A DNA stretch of 34,552 nucleotides from CAZSAL01 sp964604825 (GTDB taxonomy: Bacteria; Elusimicrobiota; Elusimicrobia; 2-01-FULL-59-12): positions 1 through 34,552 of the forward strand of contig CAZSAL010000029.1 of the NCBI GenBank assembly GCA_964604825.1, written 5' to 3'. How positions within the stretch are numbered: the stretch's first letter is position 1; the number at the start of each line of letters is the position of its first letter. A program made the translations under genes and the position numbers. A model generated the notes under the pieces. That model made no database searches and was not told the origin of the DNA. It was given only the letters and a program-made list of their open reading frames with translations. Shown here in pieces: positions 19,278 to 26,949 of this stretch.

Positions 19278-20311
19278 CAACAACTCTGCTTACGGCCGAA
19301 GACATCGCACGGGAGGTGAATGGCCGCCTGGAAGGTGAGGGCTCCAGGCGCGTCGAAAGCGCGGCTGGACTGGAAGAGGCAGGCGAAAATCAGATTTCTT
19401 TTTTTCACAATCTCAAATACGGTGAAATCTTAAGGAATACGCGGGCCGGCACAGTGCTGATTCCGGAAAAACTTACGGACTACCTGCCTCCTTCGCGTAC
19501 TCTTATACGCGTAGCCAATCCGCAGTGGGCTTTTGCCCAGGTTCTTTCTTTATTAAGCCGCGACTGGGTGCATCATCCGCAGGGAATTCATTCAGCCGCC
19601 GTTATTGACCCTTCAGCAAAAATCGCCGACAGCGCTGCGGTTGGCGCCGGAACGATAGTTGCCCGCGACGCCGTAATAGGTCCAGGCACAATAATTTATG
19701 CAAATTCCTACATCGGCGAACGCGCCCATATCGGAGAAAATTGCCTGATCTATCCGAATGTCGTCATTCGGGAAGACAGCGAAATTGGGGCACGCATTAT
19801 CGTGCATTCAGGCGCCGTGCTGGGCGCCGACGGTTACGGTTTTGTGACCCACCAGGGACGTCACCACAAAATTCCACAGATCGGGCGGGTCGTGATAGGA
19901 GACGATGTGGAAATCGGAGCAAACGTCACTATTGACCGGGCCACTATTGGAGAAACGCGCGTAGGTTCCGGGACAAAGATCGACAATCTTGTACACATCG
20001 CACACAACGTTCAGATCGGCAAAAATTGCCTTATCGTAGCGCAGGTGGGCATTTCCGGTTCAACGCGGATCGGCAATTCCGTCACTCTTGCCGGGCAGGT
20101 GGGAATTATAGGCCATCTCACAATAGGTGACGGAGCGACCATCGCGGCGCAGTCCGGCGTGATTAACGACGTTAAACCGGGCGAAGTGATGTTTGGCAGT
20201 CCGGCTAGGACTCATCGCGAAGAAATGAAACTCCAGGCAATTTTAGGCAAACTGCCAGATATTTACGAAACCTTCAGGGCGCTGAAGAAGAAATTCCTGG
20301 ATCGAAGATAA
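19274..20311 (+). CDS. lpxD: UDP-3-O-acylglucosamine N-acyltransferase
   Basis: Adds the second hydroxyacyl chain to UDP-3-O-acyl-GlcN, the third step of lipid A synthesis, using acyl-ACP. The 345 residues have the LpxD N-terminal uridine-binding domain (about 1-100, with AGLEEAGENQISFFHN), then a left-handed parallel beta-helix of hexapeptide repeats (about 105-310), and a C-terminal helix. The catalytic His is about H244 in VHIAHNVQIG (E. coli H239). GADGYGF is the conserved LpxD loop. The start ATG 19274 overlaps ompH by 4 bp. lpxC follows after 12 bases. Confidence 0.96.
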   Translation: MTTTLLTAEDIAREVNGRLEGEGSRRVESAAGLEEAGENQISFFHNLKYGEILRNTRAGTVLIPEKLTDYLPPSRTLIRVANPQWAFAQVLSLLSRDWVHHPQGIHSAAVIDPSAKIADSAAVGAGTIVARDAVIGPGTIIYANSYIGERAHIGENCLIYPNVVIREDSEIGARIIVHSGAVLGADGYGFVTHQGRHHKIPQIGRVVIGDDVEIGANVTIDRATIGETRVGSGTKIDNLVHIAHNVQIGKNCLIVAQVGISGSTRIGNSVTLAGQVGIIGHLTIGDGATIAAQSGVINDVKPGEVMFGSPARTHREEMKLQAILGKLPDIYETFRALKKKFLDRR

Positions 20312-20323
20312 AGAGGACGCAAA

Positions 20324-21184
20324 ATGGAGATGCAGCGGACAATTTCGAAGGAAGTATATTTTAAAGGCATCGGCCTGCACACCGGGAACATGTGCAAGGC
20401 GATCTTTAAACCCGCTGCCGCTGATACTGGAGTGACCTTCGTCCGTACCGACTTACCGGAATCTCCCGCAATACCTGCACATTACTCAAAAGTCACCACC
20501 GTAGTCCGCGGCACCACCGTGGGGAACGACGTTGCGCGCGTGCACACCATCGAACACGTGATGTCTGCAATCTATGCCCTGGGGATCGATAATCTGCTGG
20601 TAGAATTGGACGCAAACGAACCGCCGGTAGCAGACGGCTCGAGCAAAGATTTTTTTGACACGCTGAAGGAAGCGGGCTTCAGCAGTCAGAATGCTCCGCG
20701 GCAAATACTTGTCCCACAGGAACGCATTGAATACAGGCAGGGGGAAACCGAAATCGTTCTCGAACCGGCAGATGCGCTGATTCTGACCACTGTGATCATT
20801 TTTAACCACCCTCTGATTGACAGGCAGGAAGCCACTATCAAAATGTCGATGGATGAGTACCGGAAGGAAATCGCTCCGGCGCGGACCTTCTGTTTCGATT
20901 ACGAAGTGGAAGCCCTGAAGAAACAGGGGCTGGCCCGCGGCGGGTCGCTGGATAATGCAGTGGTGGTCGGCCTGGATCGTATCCATAACAAGGAAAAATA
21001 CCTGCGTTTTCCCAATGAATTTGCCCGGCATAAGGCCCTGGACCTGTTGGGAGATTTATACCTGCTTGGGCGGCCCCTTAAAGGACACATTACCGCAACC
21101 CGCTGCGGCCACGGACACAACATTAATTTTGTCAAACTGCTGGCTGAGCGTCTGCTGTCCGATGCCCCGCTGGTAAAACCCTGA
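20324..21184 (+). CDS. lpxC: UDP-3-O-acyl-N-acetylglucosamine deacetylase
   Basis: Zinc amidase that performs the committed step of lipid A synthesis. The 286 residues start with MQRTISKEVYFKGIGLHTG. The zinc ligands are visible at H78 (TIEHVMSAI), H236 and D240 (HKALDLLGD), and the catalytic His at about H263-H265 in GHGHNINF. The specific DGSSKDFFD and ARTFCFDYEVEAL motifs are present. It is a separate gene, not fused to fabZ as in Bacteroidota. AGAGGA lies about 7 bases before ATG 20324. In E. coli, LpxC is a proteolysis control point; no comparable signal can be read here. Confidence 0.97.
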   Translation: MEMQRTISKEVYFKGIGLHTGNMCKAIFKPAAADTGVTFVRTDLPESPAIPAHYSKVTTVVRGTTVGNDVARVHTIEHVMSAIYALGIDNLLVELDANEPPVADGSSKDFFDTLKEAGFSSQNAPRQILVPQERIEYRQGETEIVLEPADALILTTVIIFNHPLIDRQEATIKMSMDEYRKEIAPARTFCFDYEVEALKKQGLARGGSLDNAVVVGLDRIHNKEKYLRFPNEFARHKALDLLGDLYLLGRPLKGHITATRCGHGHNINFVKLLAERLLSDAPLVKP

Positions 21185-21205
21185 CCATTAGGAGAGATAA
21201 AGATC

Positions 21206-21676
21206 ATGGCTGAAACCGTTTACAATTTCGACCAGTTAAAAAAAGTGATTCCGCATCGTTACCCTTTTCTGCTCATAGATCGCGTTACCATCACCGATCC
21301 GGAAAGATCGGCGGTAGGCATAAAATGCGTTTCCGGCAATGAACCCTTTTTCCAGGGACATTTTCCTGGCCGTGCCATCATGCCCGGAGTTCTTATTGTG
21401 GAAGCCATGGCACAGGTGGCATGCGCTTTCTTCTTATCCAAACCGCAGGCCAAAGGCAAACTCGCTTATTTCATGGGGATGGAGGACATTAAATTCCGCA
21501 AACCGGTTGTTCCCGGCGACCGTCTGGAATTAAAAGTGGACGTAGTCAAGATGCGGGATAAATTCGGCAAAGCCGAAGGGGTTGCGACCGTGAACGGCGA
21601 AGTGGTTACGGAAGCTTCTTTCACTTTTGCGCTCGTAGAAAAGCCCGCCACTGAGTCGTTGGCGGAAAAAGAATAA
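21206..21676 (+). CDS. fabZ: 3-hydroxyacyl-ACP dehydratase FabZ
   Basis: Dehydrates 3-hydroxyacyl-ACP in fatty acid elongation, competing with LpxA and LpxD for the same substrate pool. The 156-residue hot-dog protein has HRYPFLLIDRV near residue 17 and the catalytic pair H52 (QGHFPGRAIMPG) and E66 (GVLIVEAMAQ). AGGAGA at 21190-21195 precedes ATG 21206. lpxA starts 2 bases after the stop. The clustering with lpxC and lpxA balances phospholipid and lipid A synthesis in many genomes. Confidence 0.96.
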   Translation: MAETVYNFDQLKKVIPHRYPFLLIDRVTITDPERSAVGIKCVSGNEPFFQGHFPGRAIMPGVLIVEAMAQVACAFFLSKPQAKGKLAYFMGMEDIKFRKPVVPGDRLELKVDVVKMRDKFGKAEGVATVNGEVVTEASFTFALVEKPATESLAEKE

Positions 21677-21678
21677 TC

Positions 21679-22479
21679 ATGGAAACAACGATTCATCCCA
21701 CTGCGGTAATTCATCCCAAGGCTAAAATAGCCGAAGGAGTCAATATCGGTCCTTATACCGTTATTGGAGAAGACGTGGAAATTGGCCCCCGCGTGAAGAT
21801 CGAATCACACGCCGTAGTCGAGTTTGCAACGATCGGAGAGGCGTGCCAGATTCATTCCAACGCTTTTATCGGCACCGCGCCTCAGGATCTAAAATACCGT
21901 GGCGAGCACACCCGCCTGATTCTGGGAAACGGATGCGTAGTGCGGGAATGCGTCACCTTAAACCGCGGCACTGCGGCCACCGGAGCCACCAGGATCGGAG
22001 CGCGATGCCTTTTTATGGCCTACTCGCACGTTGCTCATGACTGCATAATCGGTTCCGAAGTGATAGCCGCAAACTCCGTCGCCATTGCAGGACACTGTGA
22101 AGTAGGAGATGCGGCCATTCTAGGCGGTTTGGTAGGGCTGCATCAGTTTGTCCGCATCGGAAAGCTGGCTATGATCGGCGCAGGCGCCATGGTTCCCATG
22201 GACATTCCGCCCTATTGTCTTGCCTGGGGAGACCGTGCGAGACTGTCCGGACTCAATCTTGTGGGACTGCGCCGTCGAGGCTATTCTCATGAAGATATCC
22301 AGTCTCTTAAAAAGATTTTCCGCGATATTTTTAATCCTGATCAGCCGATTAAAGAGAAACTGGCTCTCCTAACCGTCCAGTCGCTTCCTGATCCATGCCG
22401 CGAATTTGTGGACTTCCTTCAGAAAAGCACTCGCGGCATCACCCGCCCATCTTCTAAAAATTCCGGTTTCGAGGGTTAG
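21679..22479 (+). CDS. lpxA: UDP-N-acetylglucosamine acyltransferase
   Basis: First enzyme of lipid A synthesis, transferring a 3-hydroxyacyl chain from ACP to UDP-GlcNAc. The 266 residues form a hexapeptide left-handed beta-helix (about 1-190) starting IHPTAVIHPKAKIAEG, followed by an alpha-helical C-terminal domain with LVGLRRRGYS. The catalytic His is about H120 in SHVAHDCIIG (E. coli H125). GTAPQDLKYRGEHTRLILG and FVRIGKLAMIGAG are LpxA-specific. Whether the acceptor is UDP-GlcNAc or the 3-amino sugar UDP-GlcNAc3N cannot be read from this alone; the Gfo/Idh gene downstream makes the question relevant. Confidence 0.96.
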   Translation: METTIHPTAVIHPKAKIAEGVNIGPYTVIGEDVEIGPRVKIESHAVVEFATIGEACQIHSNAFIGTAPQDLKYRGEHTRLILGNGCVVRECVTLNRGTAATGATRIGARCLFMAYSHVAHDCIIGSEVIAANSVAIAGHCEVGDAAILGGLVGLHQFVRIGKLAMIGAGAMVPMDIPPYCLAWGDRARLSGLNLVGLRRRGYSHEDIQSLKKIFRDIFNPDQPIKEKLALLTVQSLPDPCREFVDFLQKSTRGITRPSSKNSGFEG

Positions 22480-22484
22480 CCATT
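22471..22484 (+). promoter_or_regulatory. lpxI: Ribosome site and ATT start of lpxI
   Basis: GAGGG at 22471-22475 is spaced 6 bases from ATT 22482 and spans the last codons of lpxA. This supports ATT as the initiation codon despite its rarity. ATT starts are established for infC, where IF3 discriminates against them. Confidence 0.6.
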
Positions 22485-23303
22485 TCGAACAATCCGCAAT
22501 CTAAACTCGGCCTGATCGCCGGAAATGGGAAATTCCCTCTTCTTTTCGCTGAAGAGGCGCGGCGGCGCGGCGAGATAGTGATCGCCGTCGCATTAAAAGA
22601 AGAAGCCGATCCCGCTCTGGAGAGTACCGTTGACGATATTGCGTGGCATTCCCTCGGAGACTTGGGCAAAACGATACGATATTTTAAGGAACGCGGCGTC
22701 AGCCGAGCGGTAATGGCGGGCCAGGTCAAGCACACGCAGCTTTTCAAGAATATCGTTCCGGACTTGAAGGTAATTAAACTTCTGGGCCAGGTAGTAAACA
22801 AAAAAGCTGATACGCTTCTTTCTGCCGTAATTCAGGAATTTGAAAAAGAGGGAATTCAATTTCTGTCTTCAGTTTTATACCTTGAGGACTGGCTATGCCC
22901 GGGAAACACCATTACCAATCGTAAGCCCACCTCCATGGAGAAGTCTGATATCGAATTCGGTTTGCCGATAGCCCGGGAAATTGCCGGACAGGATATAGGA
23001 CAGACTATCGTAGTGAAGGACAAAACGGTTGTCGCAATAGAAGCCATGGAGGGCACAGATGCCTGTATCCGGCGCGCCGGCCAGATCGCCGGCCGCGGTT
23101 GCGTGGTGATCAAAACGGCACGTCCCAAACAGGACCTGCGTTTTGACGTTCCGGTCGTGGGACCGCGCACAATCGATTCTTTGATCGAGGCGGGCGCCAC
23201 GGTAATGGCCATGGAAGCCCAAAAAACTTTGCTGCTGGATAAAACTATTCTGTTGGAGAAGGCAAATGCCTCTCAGCTCACTCTTACGGGTTTTCGCGCA
23301 TAA
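22482..23303 (+). CDS. lpxI: UDP-2,3-diacylglucosamine pyrophosphatase LpxI, apparent ATT start
   Basis: Hydrolyses UDP-2,3-diacylglucosamine to lipid X, replacing LpxH. The family N-terminus KLGLIAGNGKFPLLFAEEARRRG is encoded from 22503 onward, but the frame has no ATG, GTG or TTG between its upstream stop (22455-22457) and GTG 22578. ATT at 22482 lies 6 bases after GAGGG (22471-22475) and gives 273 residues, the expected length. GTG 22578 would remove the nucleotide-binding strand and loop. The protein also has AGQVKH, the substrate region around PTSMEKSDIEFGLPIAREI and the metal-site motif EGTDACIRRAG (D193), and ends in MALEAQ-like MAMEAQKTLLLDK. It starts 2 bases after lpxA and overlaps the next gene by 38 bases. 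A sequencing error of ATG to ATT is the main alternative. Confidence 0.9.
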   Translation: MSNNPQSKLGLIAGNGKFPLLFAEEARRRGEIVIAVALKEEADPALESTVDDIAWHSLGDLGKTIRYFKERGVSRAVMAGQVKHTQLFKNIVPDLKVIKLLGQVVNKKADTLLSAVIQEFEKEGIQFLSSVLYLEDWLCPGNTITNRKPTSMEKSDIEFGLPIAREIAGQDIGQTIVVKDKTVVAIEAMEGTDACIRRAGQIAGRGCVVIKTARPKQDLRFDVPVVGPRTIDSLIEAGATVMAMEAQKTLLLDKTILLEKANASQLTLTGFRA

Positions 23304-24255
23304 CCGGGCTGCAACGGACCGCACCCTGCGCGTAGGCGTCGTAGGCGCAGGCCGTATGGGCCAATATCACATCCGGCATCTGCTGCATATGCCCGGCGCC
23401 GTGCTGGCAGGGCTGGCCGATTCCGATACCGCACGCTGCCAGACCCTCGCGAAGAAATCAAAATGCCGCGCTTTCCTGCGCGCTGAAGATCTCCTTGATA
23501 CGGTAGATGCCGTAGTTATAGCGACCCCCACATCAACGCATTATTCTGTTGGCAGGCTGTTTCTGGAAGCGGGGGTAGCATGCTTGATTGAAAAACCGCT
23601 GACAGCGACAGTCGAAGACGCCGAAAAATTGATCGCTCTGTCCGAATCAAAAGGAACAGTTCTGCAGGTAGGCCACATCGAGCGCTTTAATCCTGCGGTA
23701 ACGGAAGCCCAGAAGTTCATTCGCGATCCGCAGTTCATCGAAGTCAACCGGCTTGGGCCGTATGATCCTCGCGTAGCTGAAATCGGCGTAGTGCTTGATC
23801 TGATGATTCATGACCTTGATATCGTGCTTTTCCTCGTTGGAGACGAGGTTGCGCGGGTGGAGGCCTTCGGCGCCAGGGTCCTTTCTAATCACGAAGACAT
23901 TGCCAAGGTCCGCATCCATTTTAAAAAAGGGTGCATTGCCGATCTTTCCGCTTCGCGTGTATCGATTGAACGCTACCGCCGCATCCGCGTTTTTCAAAAA
24001 GACGCATATCTTTCACTTGATTACGCGGCGCCTCATCTAAAGATTTACCGGAAGAAAAAACCTGTTATCAAAGGACTGCGTGATATCGAGATTTTGAAAC
24101 CAAAACTGTCCGGCAAAGACCCTCTCCGCAGCGAACTGGAGCACTTCCTTAACTGCGTTCGTGACAGGAAAACCCCTCTTGTATCAGGGCGTCACGGCCG
24201 GGACGCGCTTGCCCTGGCGCGCATGGTGCTTGATAACCTGAAAGTCCATGGCTAA
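23266..24255 (+). CDS. Gfo/Idh/MocA family NAD(P)-dependent oxidoreductase in the lipid A operon
   Basis: The 329 residues comprise a Rossmann domain with VGVVGAGRMGQYH (residues 23-35), IATPTSTHY, the family EKP motif at 109-111, GHIERFNP (137-143) and the catalytic-site segment VLDLMIHDLDIVL with HDLD at 182-185. The family oxidises or reduces sugar hydroxyls. Its placement between lpxI and lpxB, overlapping both (38 and 8 bases), suggests a UDP-sugar substrate in lipid A synthesis. GnnA, which oxidises the 3-OH of UDP-GlcNAc before GnnB transaminates it, belongs to this family. No GnnB-type aminotransferase is in the window, so I do not assign gnnA. The start ATG 23266 has GGAG at 23255-23258; about 20 residues precede the first Rossmann strand. 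Confidence 0.88.
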   Translation: MPLSSLLRVFAHNRAATDRTLRVGVVGAGRMGQYHIRHLLHMPGAVLAGLADSDTARCQTLAKKSKCRAFLRAEDLLDTVDAVVIATPTSTHYSVGRLFLEAGVACLIEKPLTATVEDAEKLIALSESKGTVLQVGHIERFNPAVTEAQKFIRDPQFIEVNRLGPYDPRVAEIGVVLDLMIHDLDIVLFLVGDEVARVEAFGARVLSNHEDIAKVRIHFKKGCIADLSASRVSIERYRRIRVFQKDAYLSLDYAAPHLKIYRKKKPVIKGLRDIEILKPKLSGKDPLRSELEHFLNCVRDRKTPLVSGRHGRDALALARMVLDNLKVHG

Positions 24256-25381
24256 GCATATTCTGATCGTAGCGGGAGATGCTTCGGGCGACAGGCACGC
24301 GGCATCTCTGGCAGCGGCTCTCAAAGAAAAGGAACCCTCGCTGCGCGTTACCTCATGCGGGGGCGGTCGCCTTAAAGCGGTTTCCGATCTTTTTCTTTTT
24401 CCGCTGGTAGATATCGGAGGCTTTGGTTTCTGGGAACCACTGATGAAACTGCCGCAGCTGCGAAAAGCTTTGGGAGAAATCCGGCATCTGATCAGGACGG
24501 CCCCTCCGGATGCAGTTGTTCCCGTAGATTACTACGGATTCAACATCCATGCTGCGCGGGCCGCCCGGAAAGCGGGAATTCCCGTCATCTACTATATAAG
24601 CCCTCAGGTCTGGGCCAGCCGCCCGGGACGCGTCAAGAAACTGGCGAAAGTGCTGGAGAAAATGCTTGTCATTTTTCCTTTTGAAGAGGATATTTACCGC
24701 CGGGCAGGAATTCCCGTGCGGTTTGTTGGACATCCTTTGATCGACAGTGTGCCTGCGCCGGCGGAACCTGAAGGCCTCTCCATCGGGCTTTTGCCCGGGT
24801 CCCGGCGCTCGATCGCGGCAAGGCATCTGCCGATCGTGATCAAGGCTTCCGAGAGACTGCGCAGTATTTTTCCCGGAGCTGATTTTGTGCTTTTCCGCCC
24901 GAATGAGATTGAACCAAACTTCTATGCGCCTTTTATCTCCGGACGCCCCTGGATCCATCTTATTCATGAAGAAGACTACGCTGTCCGCAAGAAGCTGTCC
25001 CTGGCTTTGTCAGTATCAGGGACTTCGGCGCTGGAAAACATGCTGCTGGGAATTCCCATGGTTGTGTTCTACAAGCTCTCCACAGTCACTTATATGATTG
25101 CCCGGCGTCTCATCCGGGTGCCTTTTGTCGCCATACCGAACATTCTTGCAGGCCGTGCCATTGTTCCCGAATTCCTTCAGAATTCTGCGGACCCTGATAA
25201 AATTGCGTCTAAAGCCCGGGGAATTCTTGAGAACAAGACCATATGGGATTCTACGCGTTCTGAACTTTTAAGCCTGCGGAATAAACTGGGCGGCGGCAAC
25301 GCATCCCGCCGCGCAGCAGAAGAGATCCTGAAGATATTGCCCCAAAAAACCCCTTTCCCTTCGACGGGAGACTTGGCATGA
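24248..25381 (+). CDS. lpxB: Lipid A disaccharide synthase
   Basis: Family 19 glycosyltransferase that condenses lipid X with UDP-2,3-diacylglucosamine to make the beta-1,6 disaccharide on the inner face of the cytoplasmic membrane. The 377 residues open with ILIVAGDASGDRHAASL. They contain VDYYGFNIHAARAARKAGIPVIYYISPQVWASRPGRV (split here only by domain: VDYYGFN, then SPQVWASRPGRV), GHPLIDS, LPGSRRS, and SGTSALENMLLGIPMVVFYK in the donor-binding half. The start ATG 24248 overlaps the oxidoreductase gene by 8 bases. The stop overlaps the msbA remnant ATG (ATGA), showing that msbA was originally cotranscribed. Confidence 0.96.
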   Translation: MAKHILIVAGDASGDRHAASLAAALKEKEPSLRVTSCGGGRLKAVSDLFLFPLVDIGGFGFWEPLMKLPQLRKALGEIRHLIRTAPPDAVVPVDYYGFNIHAARAARKAGIPVIYYISPQVWASRPGRVKKLAKVLEKMLVIFPFEEDIYRRAGIPVRFVGHPLIDSVPAPAEPEGLSIGLLPGSRRSIAARHLPIVIKASERLRSIFPGADFVLFRPNEIEPNFYAPFISGRPWIHLIHEEDYAVRKKLSLALSVSGTSALENMLLGIPMVVFYKLSTVTYMIARRLIRVPFVAIPNILAGRAIVPEFLQNSADPDKIASKARGILENKTIWDSTRSELLSLRNKLGGGNASRRAAEEILKILPQKTPFPSTGDLA

Positions 25382-25899
25382 ACCTTTACAAACGACTCAC
25401 GCGCTGGTGGGCTCATCAGGGGCAGGCAAGACGACGATGGCGGTTCTTTTGCCCAGGTTCTACGACCCGACAACAGGGCGGGTGTGCATTGACGATCAGG
25501 ACATCAGGCATGTTACTTACGGATCGATCCGGAGCCAGATCGGGTTAGTCACGCAGGACGTTCTGCTGTTTAACGAAACCGTGCGCCACAACATCGCCTA
25601 TGGAAAGGCAGTGCCTGTCAATCGCGCGTGCTCTCTTAAAAAACCCTCCGATCCTGATTCTCGACGAAGCTACTTCCGCCCTGGACGCCGAGTTCGAACG
25701 GCTGGTTCAGGAAGCGATCGAACGCCTGATGCAGAACCGCACAGCTCTTGCGATCGCGCACCGTCTGGCAACCATAAGAAAAGCAGATCACACCATTGTC
25801 TTCGACCACGGACGCATCGTCGAAGAAGGAAACCATGGATCGCTTCTCGCCAAACAGGAAACTTATCACAGACCGCATTCCCTGCAAATCCTTCAGTAA
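25378..25899 (+). pseudogene. msbA: Broken msbA (lipid A flippase ABC transporter), two internal deletions
   Basis: MsbA normally has about 580 residues: six membrane segments followed by an ATPase domain. Here the native-looking start MNLYKRLTRW (25378-25407) is joined directly to the Walker A region ALVGSSGAGKTT, now in another frame, so the whole membrane domain is missing. The ATPase part runs through FYDPTTGRVCIDDQDIRHV and IGLVTQDVLLFNETVRHNIAYGKA. It then jumps at 25602-25611 to ERQCLSIARALLKNPP in a third frame, losing about 45 residues that include most of the signature motif. It continues through Walker B ILILDEATSALD, the H-loop LAIAHRLATI and a C-terminus ending LQILQ. No functional transporter can be made. 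Lipid A export must use another copy or another transporter. Confidence 0.93.
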
Positions 25900-26186
25900 A
25901 TTCATCCCGCGTGTAACCACTGTTTCTATTGAAATGTCCAAATTTTTGTCGATATTCTCAAATTGAAGCCAAAGGCCCAGCGGTTTTATAGGTCCCAAAT
26001 TGTTATTGAAAATTCGAATGGATTTTATTTATATGCGCCGGGCCCGCCCTCTGCCGCTGTTTTCACACGATAATCGGGAAAAATGGTCTCGCAGTAGGAC
26101 GAATCTTTATTTATAATCATCTTCACGATTTGGATCGCGCAGCTTTGTATCCCGCGTTTTAGAATCGAATCTAATAAAAAGGAAAA
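25900..26186. other. Non-coding stretch between the msbA remnant and the secreted protein gene
   Basis: About 290 bases (347 to the next start codon, including the repeat). I see no credible ORF, tRNA or structured RNA. A TATAAT is present at 26112-26117 but the matching upstream position (TCGCAG, 17 bases away) is not a recognisable -35. The expected downstream lipid A genes (waaA, lpxK) are absent, consistent with a past deletion here. Confidence 0.5.
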
Positions 26187-26232
26187 TCCGCCACTGAATC
26201 ATCGGCGGATCCGCCAGAGACCTAGTGGCGGA
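26187..26232. repeat. Double-hairpin palindromic repeat, copy 2
   Basis: TCCGCCACT, 8 variable bases, GGCGGATCCGCC, 9 variable bases, GTGGCGGA. It has the same 46-base length, spacing and conserved blocks as 15874-15919, while the variable blocks differ. It ends 14 bases before the start codon of the secreted protein gene, just upstream of its AAGGAGA ribosome site. Confidence 0.85.
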
Positions 26233-26246
26233 AAAGGAGACAAGCG

Positions 26247-26867
26247 ATGAAAAAGTACTACAGCCTCATGGCTTCAGGTTTGCTGGCTGTGAGCCTTCTC
26301 GCCGGCCGTAATGCCTTGGCGGACGAGAAAGCTTCCACCGCAAAAGATCATGCCAATTACTTTTATGTTTATTCGGACAAAGGAGCATCGGACAATCATT
26401 TCGCTCCTTCAGGGTGGATGGGTGATTACGGCGACGTGAAACTCGACGATTCCAGCACCGAAGATCCGGCAGACGGAAAAACCTGCATTAAACTTACCTA
26501 TACCGGGCAGGGGACGCAGGGAGCAAACTGGGCCGGCATGTTCTGGCAGAACCCGCCGAACAACTGGGGCTCAAAACCAGGCGGTTACGACCTTTCTAAA
26601 TTCAGCAAGCTGACTTTCTGGGCCCGAGGCGCCAAAGGGGATGAAAAAATCTCCGAGTTCAAAATGGGCGGCATCACCGGGGAACAGGGGGATTCAGACT
26701 CCGCCAGCATCGGTCCTATAAACCTGACCAAGGATTGGAAGAAATACACCATCGATCTGTCCGGGAAAAACCTCTCGCACATTATCGGCGGTTTTGCCTG
26801 GTCGGCGAGCCGGGATAATAATCCCAACGGATTCACGATTTATCTCGACGAAATCCGCTACGAATAA
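26247..26867 (+). CDS. Secreted carbohydrate-binding-like protein, 206 aa
   Basis: The protein has a clear Sec signal peptide (MKKYYSLMASGLLAVSLLAG..., cleavage expected after ALA at residue 25). The mature ~180 residues look like one beta-sandwich (jelly-roll) domain: a first strand near NYFYVYSDKG, CIKLTYTGQGTQGANWAGMFWQNP, the core strand SKLTFWARGAKGDEKISEFKMGG, WKKYTIDLSGKNLSHIIGGFAW and the terminal FTIYLDEIRYE. The pattern of strands ending in xxYLDEIxYE is typical of carbohydrate-binding module folds (CBM11-like and related), and the aromatic WAGMFWQNPPNNW loop could be a sugar-binding surface. No enzyme domain is attached. The ribosome site AAGGAGA precedes ATG 26247. It is monocistronic: the repeat lies upstream and a strong terminator lies downstream. 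Function is unknown; a surface or periplasmic glycan-binding role is inference. Confidence 0.75.
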   Translation: MKKYYSLMASGLLAVSLLAGRNALADEKASTAKDHANYFYVYSDKGASDNHFAPSGWMGDYGDVKLDDSSTEDPADGKTCIKLTYTGQGTQGANWAGMFWQNPPNNWGSKPGGYDLSKFSKLTFWARGAKGDEKISEFKMGGITGEQGDSDSASIGPINLTKDWKKYTIDLSGKNLSHIIGGFAWSASRDNNPNGFTIYLDEIRYE

Positions 26868-26896
26868 TCGGCTGAACTGAGTTGTTTTGAAATCGG

Positions 26897-26930
26897 GGCC
26901 GCCCCCCAGACGTTTGGGGGGCGGCCTTTG
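26897..26930 (+). terminator. Rho-independent terminator after the secreted protein gene
   Basis: The perfect 12-bp stem GGCCGCCCCCCA (26897-26908) and TGGGGGGCGGCC (26915-26926) with a 6-base loop is followed by TTTG and more T-rich sequence. It begins 29 bases after the stop codon. The T tract is short but the stem is very stable. Confidence 0.85.
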
Positions 26931-26937
26931 TGCTTTG

Positions 26938-26943
26938 TATAAT
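26938..26943 (+). promoter_or_regulatory. thiS: TATAAT directly upstream of thiS
   Basis: A perfect -10 hexamer ends 6 bases before ATG 26950, so transcription would be expected to begin at or next to the start codon. The upstream -35 position falls in the terminator stem and has no match. See the finding on a possible leaderless message. Confidence 0.35.
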
Positions 26944-26949
26944 TCACCA

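Noticed and set aside
22578..22580. GTG start for lpxI
   Set aside because: It would delete the conserved GLIAGNGKFP strand-loop at the N-terminus and leave a 96-base gap after lpxA in a tightly packed operon.
25407..25916. Treating the 169-aa frame as an intact ABC ATPase
   Set aside because: It lacks a signature motif, Walker B and H-loop in frame; these are in a different frame from 25600, so it is a broken msbA.
26887..26949. Longer thiS start
   Set aside because: It would translate the terminator hairpin.
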